A stretch of DNA of 64,000 nt from Gluconacetobacter takamatsuzukensis (lineage in GTDB: Bacteria > Pseudomonadota > Alphaproteobacteria > Acetobacterales > Acetobacteraceae), in the NCBI RefSeq assembly GCF_014174275.1, contig NZ_JABEQK010000001.1:124001-188000 (forward strand), given 5' to 3'. Numbering within the stretch: the first letter of the stretch is position 1; each line of letters opens with the position of its first letter. The position numbers were made by a program, and so were the translations under genes. The notes beneath the pieces were generated by a model. That model was not told the DNA's origin and searched no databases. It saw only the letters and a list, made by a program, of their open reading frames with translations. Of the stretch, positions 59,375 through 64,000 are shown piece after piece.

Positions 59375-61963
59375 TTACTGGGAGACCGCGAGGGTCGGGC
59401 TGACCGGTTTCGTCAACAGGTTGAACAGGGCCTGGCGGTCGCCATCCAGGGGCCTGCCCCCGATCCGGCTGGTGATCCAGTCCAGCAGCGGGCGATCGGC
59501 GGCCTGCGATGCATCCGAAGCCACGCGAAGGGCCAGGGCCTGCTGGTCGTCGCTCAGGGAGCCGCTTTCAGGAATGGTGGCCTCGGCGAGGCGGCGCACG
59601 TCCCGCGCCGCGGCGGCCCATTCGCCTTTGCCTTCATGAATGCGGGCGGTGATATCGAGCGATTGCGGGCTGGTATCGTTGTGCAGAACGGAGAGTGTCT
59701 TCGTGGTGTCGCCGTTGGCCAGGGCGATCTGGGCCGTCATGATCCGTCTGGTAGTCTTGATATCGTCCGGCAGGTTTGGATCATCCGTGACATCCAGAAC
59801 CTTCAGGGCGTCCTGCGGCAGTTTGCGCTCGAGATCGACCTGTGCGAGGGCGATGCCGGCCGCCGCGCGCAGGGCTGGCGATTCAAGCAGAGGGATCGCA
59901 TCGGAAAAAGCCAGGGCCGCATCATCCGGCAGCCCGAGTGCCGAGAGCATCCGGCCATAAGCAACCAGAATATCGGCCCGTTTCTCGCCAGGCGGCAGGT
60001 CGGATACATGGGCCTTCAGCATTGCCGCGGCGCGCAGAAGGCTTTCCTTGTCTTCGGTCGAGGGCGGGGTCTGGGCGACCCCGGACAGGGCCTGGAACAA
60101 GGCGGGGGCTATCGCGCTCGGCGGCGCCGGCTGAGGAACGGACCGGGCGGCGTCGATCGACTGGAGCGCGTCGCTCCATCGGCGGTCGCGCATGTAAGCA
60201 TCGGCGAGGAGCAGGCGCACCGCGGCCTCGCGGCCGGCCAGGCGTGCGTCGGGCAGCAGGGTGCTGAAGAGATTGGCCGCGGCGCCCGGCGTGATATGGC
60301 CGCTGGCCAGGTCCATTGATGCTTTCTGCTCGATGGCCTTCTCGGCGACGAGCGGATTTCTGTTGTCCTCGAGTTTCTGGAATGTTGCGTAGGCCGCGTT
60401 CCGATTGCCGGAGCGAAGCTGCCTGAATGCGTCGACGAGCTGATATTGCGCATCGGGCGGCAGGGAATTGAGCACCGTGAGGTCTTCGGGTGTGCCGTAG
60501 CGGGCGATTTCTTCTGCCGCGACCGGCAGGATGACCTCGCGAACCGGTTGCGGATAGGATTTTATACGGGTGAAATCGCGCGCCAGCAGGCGGGCGGCGG
60601 TATCGTGATCGTCTCGCAGGGCTGCGAGATACAGGCCGCGCCAGAACTGGGTGGCCCGTTTGTCGTTCTGCGGCCACGGACCGGTGAGCAGGGATGCGCC
60701 GTCTACGTCCCCGCACAACAATTCGGCGGCGGCCAGCAGGAAACGGACGTCCGGCCGCGATGCTTCTTCCGGGTCGTCCTGCAGCGCGATCGTCATGATG
60801 CCGCGTGTTTCGACGAAGGAACCGAGATTGAAGGCGGCTTTCGCGGCATCCAGGCGCCGGTCGAAACGATCGGCCGGGGTGGAATCCGCCGCCGCGTGCA
60901 GCGCCGTATTATAGCGCGCCATCAGGGCATCGAGGGGGAGGTCCCGCAGGCCGAGCCATTTCAGGTCGACGTCGCTGGCATACACGGCCCGGCCGTGATC
61001 GAGGAAGGCCTTGCCATCTTCGGTCAGGAGCATGCCGTTCGGCACGGGGCGCAGATCGATACGCGGGGACTGGGCCGAAATGACGACGCCTTCGGTCGTC
61101 GGCCAGACTTCGTACCCGTCGCCCTCGCGCAGGGACAGGATCCCGCCATCGTCCATGGTGGACGTGCCCACCAGCAGCCGCCGGCCGGACGTGGGGTCGG
61201 TGATCGAGATGACGCGGCCCGACCGGCGCATCGGATAAAGGGTGCCGTCCTCGACATATTGCGGGTTGATGACGCGTCGGTCTTCGTAATCGATCGCCGG
61301 CGGCGGCTTGTCGCCCAATACCCAGCCTTCGGCCTGTTGCGAAAGATACAGGCGGCGTGTGTCGGGAACGCGAAGCTGGATCAGGGTCGCATCGGGAAGG
61401 GTGTTGACGGTGAGCGTCGAGAAAATGCCGGTCCCGCGCAATGCGCTGGTATCCATCGGCTCGGCATTGTCGATGACGATGATGAAGCGGCTTCCGCTCT
61501 GGAACGCGGCGAGTCCCATGCGGGGCGGCACCGGCAACAGGATGCGATCCATGGACGGCGTATCGGGGGAAGACGCGTTCGCATCGGACTGTTGGGAAGA
61601 GGGCGTGGGGGGAGGCGGCGGCCGGCCTGATGCTGATGCTGTGCTCGGGGCTGGTCCCGATGAAGTCTTCGTCGTGGCCGACGGCGGGTCCATGAGCGTT
61701 GCCCGCCAGGATGAGGGCAGGCCCTGGAGCAGGACCGCGTCGGGCAACCCGGTCTCGGTCTGCGGCGACTGCGCGACGGCGGGCGGAAGGGCAGCGGTCG
61801 GCGGAGCCTGGGGCGTGGGCGCGGGCGTGTGTGAATTGCCGTGATGGCGGGCGTTACCGTGCCGGTCCGCCGCCATGGCGGGCGTAATGGCGGAGCAGGA
61901 CAGGAGCATGAGGGCCGAAAGCGTGACGGAGCATCTCATGCGGGATGTGCTGCTGAAAGGCAC
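59375..61963 (-). CDS. Large exported TPR-like protein in the flagellar region
   Basis: An 862-residue protein with no family recognised with certainty. A signal peptide (about 1-31, ending PAMA-A) is followed by a His-rich stretch and a Pro/Ser/Thr-rich linker (to about 140), a beta-rich region (about 145-320, with FIIVIDNAEPMDTSALRG and repeated short strands), and a long helical part (about 340-850) with the regular hydrophobic pattern of tetratricopeptide-like repeats (AAAMLKAHVSDLPPGEKRADILVAYGRMLSALG, AAGIALAQVDLERKLPQDALKVLD). It is probably a periplasmic scaffold. Its place among flagellar genes suggests a role in flagellar assembly, motor stability or polarity; this is inference. Confidence 0.65.
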   Translation of the reverse strand: MPFSSTSRMRCSVTLSALMLLSCSAITPAMAADRHGNARHHGNSHTPAPTPQAPPTAALPPAVAQSPQTETGLPDAVLLQGLPSSWRATLMDPPSATTKTSSGPAPSTASASGRPPPPPTPSSQQSDANASSPDTPSMDRILLPVPPRMGLAAFQSGSRFIIVIDNAEPMDTSALRGTGIFSTLTVNTLPDATLIQLRVPDTRRLYLSQQAEGWVLGDKPPPAIDYEDRRVINPQYVEDGTLYPMRRSGRVISITDPTSGRRLLVGTSTMDDGGILSLREGDGYEVWPTTEGVVISAQSPRIDLRPVPNGMLLTEDGKAFLDHGRAVYASDVDLKWLGLRDLPLDALMARYNTALHAAADSTPADRFDRRLDAAKAAFNLGSFVETRGIMTIALQDDPEEASRPDVRFLLAAAELLCGDVDGASLLTGPWPQNDKRATQFWRGLYLAALRDDHDTAARLLARDFTRIKSYPQPVREVILPVAAEEIARYGTPEDLTVLNSLPPDAQYQLVDAFRQLRSGNRNAAYATFQKLEDNRNPLVAEKAIEQKASMDLASGHITPGAAANLFSTLLPDARLAGREAAVRLLLADAYMRDRRWSDALQSIDAARSVPQPAPPSAIAPALFQALSGVAQTPPSTEDKESLLRAAAMLKAHVSDLPPGEKRADILVAYGRMLSALGLPDDAALAFSDAIPLLESPALRAAAGIALAQVDLERKLPQDALKVLDVTDDPNLPDDIKTTRRIMTAQIALANGDTTKTLSVLHNDTSPQSLDITARIHEGKGEWAAAARDVRRLAEATIPESGSLSDDQQALALRVASDASQAADRPLLDWITSRIGGRPLDGDRQALFNLLTKPVSPTLAVSQ

Positions 61964-62186
61964 GTGTCTTTGATCCTAAAGAGGGACGGAAACCCGTTGC
62001 CCTGGAGTGTCGTCTCTGAACCGGTTCGCAACCGTCGATGGTCGATGCGCATGGGGTGGATGGGGTGCACGGTTGGACGGGGGGGCTTCCGGACGGGCGG
62101 GCATGAAGCCCGCGACGCTGGATGGTCATCTTCTGGACGCCACCGCCGGAAGCCTATCTTTGATATTCAGTTGGCCGGATTGTTGG

Positions 62187-62438
62187 TCAGGCGAAAAGAT
62201 TCAGGGCGCTCGCGGTTGCCGATTCCTTCTTGCTGGTGTTCCCGGTGGGGATGATCTGCCCGGATGCGTCGAACTGCATGGAGGAGGAAGAGCCGTCGAT
62301 GCTGTTGGAGACGATGTTGACACCGGCTGCCGCCGCATGGGCCGGCCGGGCATTGTGGTATGCCGTCTGGGACGCGGCCGAGGTCGCCTGGCGGATGCTG
62401 GACGCGAGAACCGAGGCGGCCGTGATGATGTCACTCAT
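62187..62438 (-). CDS. Small hypothetical protein with rod-protein-like N-terminus
   Basis: An 83-residue protein, not recognised. The opening SDIITAASVLASSIRQATSAAS loosely resembles the amphipathic start of flagellar axial proteins, and the rest is Ser/Ala/Asn-rich with no membrane segment. Position upstream of the exported repeat protein on the same strand and near flagellar genes supports it as a real gene; its role is unknown. Confidence 0.5.
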   Translation of the reverse strand: MSDIITAASVLASSIRQATSAASQTAYHNARPAHAAAAGVNIVSNSIDGSSSSMQFDASGQIIPTGNTSKKESATASALNLFA

Positions 62439-62997
62439 GTTTGTCGTCTTTCAGATTGAAGGCTGGAAAGCATTGTATCGACAACGTGCCTGCAAGAACA
62501 CTGGGTAAAGAAGCAGATATATGCCATGGGGGCTGATTCACCTGTCCCAATTCCTGTCGGCGGATGTGACGGCAAAGACACGGTGAGGTGACGGGTCGGA
62601 CTATCGTGACCGGTGCATTGCATTTTCCTTGGCACCATCCGGAAAGACAGTCGCAAATAACGACGCCCGTTCCCGGGGATTTTCCATGTCAACTTGCTTG
62701 GGAATGATTGATCTCTTGTGTATAAAGATAAAAATATACCACATCCATTCTAGGAGATGGAAAGGCTTTCGCCAAGGTGCTTTTTTCGCCTCGGGGACTT
62801 GTCATTGATCTTTATCGGGGCGGAGGACTGGGCAGTCGTCGCAGTCTGTGGCAAGAACAGAGTGGCGGGGGCGTACGCTCCTCTTTCACGCGCATGGCAC
62901 CTGTGCCGTCTTCAAAAGGATATCGGGAAAAAGACGGGACAAGAATAGTCCTGTATCTTTTTCTGCTGGCAGCCATGCGCTTTTGATGGAAGTAAAG
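62439..62997. other. Non-coding region before the CtrA-like regulator
   Basis: About 560 bases without a credible gene. An AT-rich patch near 62715-62750 (TGTATAAAGATAAAAATATA) may hold a promoter for the regulator; the stretch between holds no repeat or hairpin that I could support. GGAAG lies shortly before ATG 62998. Confidence 0.4.
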
Positions 62998-63801
62998 ATG
63001 CGCGTACTTTGCATTGCCGATGGATCGGAACAGCGCAACGGCTTGCCCTATGACGGGCTCTCGAAGGCCGCGCTGGGGGGCTCCGTTTCAATCACGATGT
63101 CCGGCCCGGAAGGGATCGTGGAGACGGTGCGGCGATCGCATTTCGATATCGTGGTCATCCAGCAATCCGTGCCGGACATGAAACTGGTGCGTCATATACG
63201 CAAGAGTCGCGTGCCGACGCCGGTCATGATTCTTGTCCGGCAGTCCACGCCGCACGCGGTGGCGGAGCTTCTGAGTATCGGTGCCGATGATTGCGTGCCG
63301 GCATCGGTTGATCCCATTGAACTCCTGGCCCGCTTGCAGGCCATTGTCAGGCGGGTCAGCGGGCATGACAGCCGAACCCTGCATATCGGCCGCATGACCG
63401 TGGGCGTCGACCGACGCGAGGTGCATATCGATTCCAAGCTGGTTCCGCTGACCCGCAGGGAATATGACCTGCTGGAACTGCTGGCGCTGCGCAAAACGCA
63501 GGTGCTCAGCAAGGAAACGGTGCTGGACAGCCTGTACGCCGGGGAAAGTGAGCCTTACGGCAAGGTCATTGACGTCATGATCTGCAAGATACGCAAGAAG
63601 ATGCGTAATTTCGGCGTTGATGAGCCGTTCACGACGCTATGGGGAATCGGGTATCGCCTGAATGAAAAGGCCTTCGCCCCCCTGGGCGCGCGCAATCATG
63701 CGGCCGAGGCGCTGGGCGACCGCTCGGCGAAGGAATCCTGCCTTCCGGTGATGCCCGGCATCAATATCATGACATCCTCGACGATACTCGACCTGACCTG
63801 A
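62998..63801 (+). CDS. CtrA-family response regulator with degenerate receiver domain
   Basis: A 267-residue OmpR-type regulator. The C-terminal winged helix (about 125-220) is strongly CtrA-like: VPLTRREYDLLELLALRKTQVLSKETVLDSLYAGESEPYGKVIDVMICKIRKKM and TLWGIGYRL. The receiver (about 1-115) is recognisable (FDIVVIQQSVPDM, GADDCVPASVDPIELLARL), but the phosphoacceptor Asp is Gln55, the N-terminal acidic pair is reduced (IADGSE), and the conserved Lys is missing (PASVDP). It should work without phosphorylation, like atypical regulators such as FtcR. The flagellar genes nearby are the natural targets. ATG 62998 is used; an in-frame ATG lies 12 bases earlier. A polar tail of about 45 residues follows the DNA-binding domain. 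Confidence 0.88.
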   Translation: MRVLCIADGSEQRNGLPYDGLSKAALGGSVSITMSGPEGIVETVRRSHFDIVVIQQSVPDMKLVRHIRKSRVPTPVMILVRQSTPHAVAELLSIGADDCVPASVDPIELLARLQAIVRRVSGHDSRTLHIGRMTVGVDRREVHIDSKLVPLTRREYDLLELLALRKTQVLSKETVLDSLYAGESEPYGKVIDVMICKIRKKMRNFGVDEPFTTLWGIGYRLNEKAFAPLGARNHAAEALGDRSAKESCLPVMPGINIMTSSTILDLT

Positions 63802-63878
63802 TCTTTGCCTCCGTGATGCGTATTCGGGCAGCACGGGACGGCTGAGGACAGCCGTTTCGCATTTGGTATGGCGGGCCT

Positions 63879-63906
63879 GCCCCCGGAGGCGATGATCTCC
63901 GGGGGC
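63879..63906. terminator. Hairpin between regulator and the partial flagellar gene
   Basis: GCCCCCGGAG (63879-63888), 8-base loop, CTCCGGGGGC (63897-63906): perfect 10-bp stem between two convergent stop codons. Confidence 0.65.
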
Positions 63907-63912
63907 AGCGAT

Positions 63913-63999
63913 TCACGATCCGGCGTCGCTGGTGCTGCTTCCCGTGGCCGAAGACAGGTTCGTGATGTCGGACAGGGGGATGGTGGCATCCCCCATCTG
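63913..63999 (-). CDS. Partial C-terminus, possibly flagellar hook-cap protein FlgD
   Basis: The last 28 codons of a gene entering from beyond the window, ending GDATIPLSDITNLSSATG then SSTSDAGS. A G-D-x-x-IPL-x-x-IT pattern at the extreme C-terminus resembles FlgD proteins of alphaproteobacteria, and the flagellar context fits. The fragment is too short for certainty. Confidence 0.4.
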   Translation of the reverse strand, partial: QMGDATIPLSDITNLSSATGSSTSDAGS

Positions 64000-64000
64000 G

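Overview
The window is about 64 kb of GC-rich DNA with long shadow ORFs on both strands. It most likely comes from an acetic acid bacterium (Acetobacteraceae, plausibly Gluconacetobacter). I infer this from the gene content: a periplasmic PQQ alcohol dehydrogenase, a periplasmic cytochrome c, an outer-membrane porin with a short N-terminal SHOCT-like helix, ATP-type PEP carboxykinase, a TPP-riboswitch thiC, a CtrA-family regulator and alphaproteobacterial flagellar genes. I saw no tRNA, rRNA, CRISPR array, transposase or prophage.

Layout. 0-9 kb: the end of mutL, a lone complex-I-type NuoM subunit, a soluble two-PAS chemotaxis receptor, a divergent ArgP/LysE pair, an MFS sugar transporter fused to a small membrane protein, and a duplicated retropepsin-like lipoprotein. 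9-23 kb: an aminotransferase, a sugar porter divergent from pckA, thiC with its TPP riboswitch, a class V aminotransferase divergent from an Lrp regulator, a CsbD protein, a Gly/Met/His lipoprotein, and a CdaR regulator, MFS permease and glycerate kinase module. 23.5-26.5 kb: a three-gene operon predicted to make inositol-1-phosphate, activate it with CTP and transfer it to an alcohol, probably a lipid. 26.5-31.8 kb: lptF-lptG, a glycosyltransferase, two small genes and a prephenate dehydrogenase.

31.9-51.7 kb is the most interesting stretch. A ba3-type cytochrome c oxidase operon (diheme cytochrome c, small subunit, CuA subunit, subunit I, SCO, CtaG) is divergent from a PQQ alcohol dehydrogenase carrying the D-x-D metal signature of lanthanide enzymes. 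That dehydrogenase is followed by a fused XoxJ-like binding protein and cytochrome c. Next come a porin, a two-component system, a TonB receptor, an aldehyde dehydrogenase and an AcoR-like regulator that lacks the AAA+ module. The same 18-bp palindrome, TGTCGCAG then GCGACA or GAGACA, occurs twice between the oxidase and dehydrogenase operons and once upstream of the aldehyde dehydrogenase. This suggests one regulon for alcohol to acid oxidation with electrons passed to O2 through cytochrome c. A separate b-type cytochrome plus tetraheme c3-like pair follows.

51.7-64 kb is a flagellar region: a TPR glycosyltransferase (probably flagellin modification), flgL, flgK, flgF, flgC, flgB, an A24-like membrane protein, a large exported repeat protein, a short unknown gene, a CtrA-family regulator whose phosphoacceptor Asp is replaced by Gln, and a partial gene (possibly flgD) running off the end.

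Two small intergenic repeat families are present: an approximately 165-bp element with inverted ends, and a T/A-rich hairpin repeat that has supplied the C-terminus of one enzyme.
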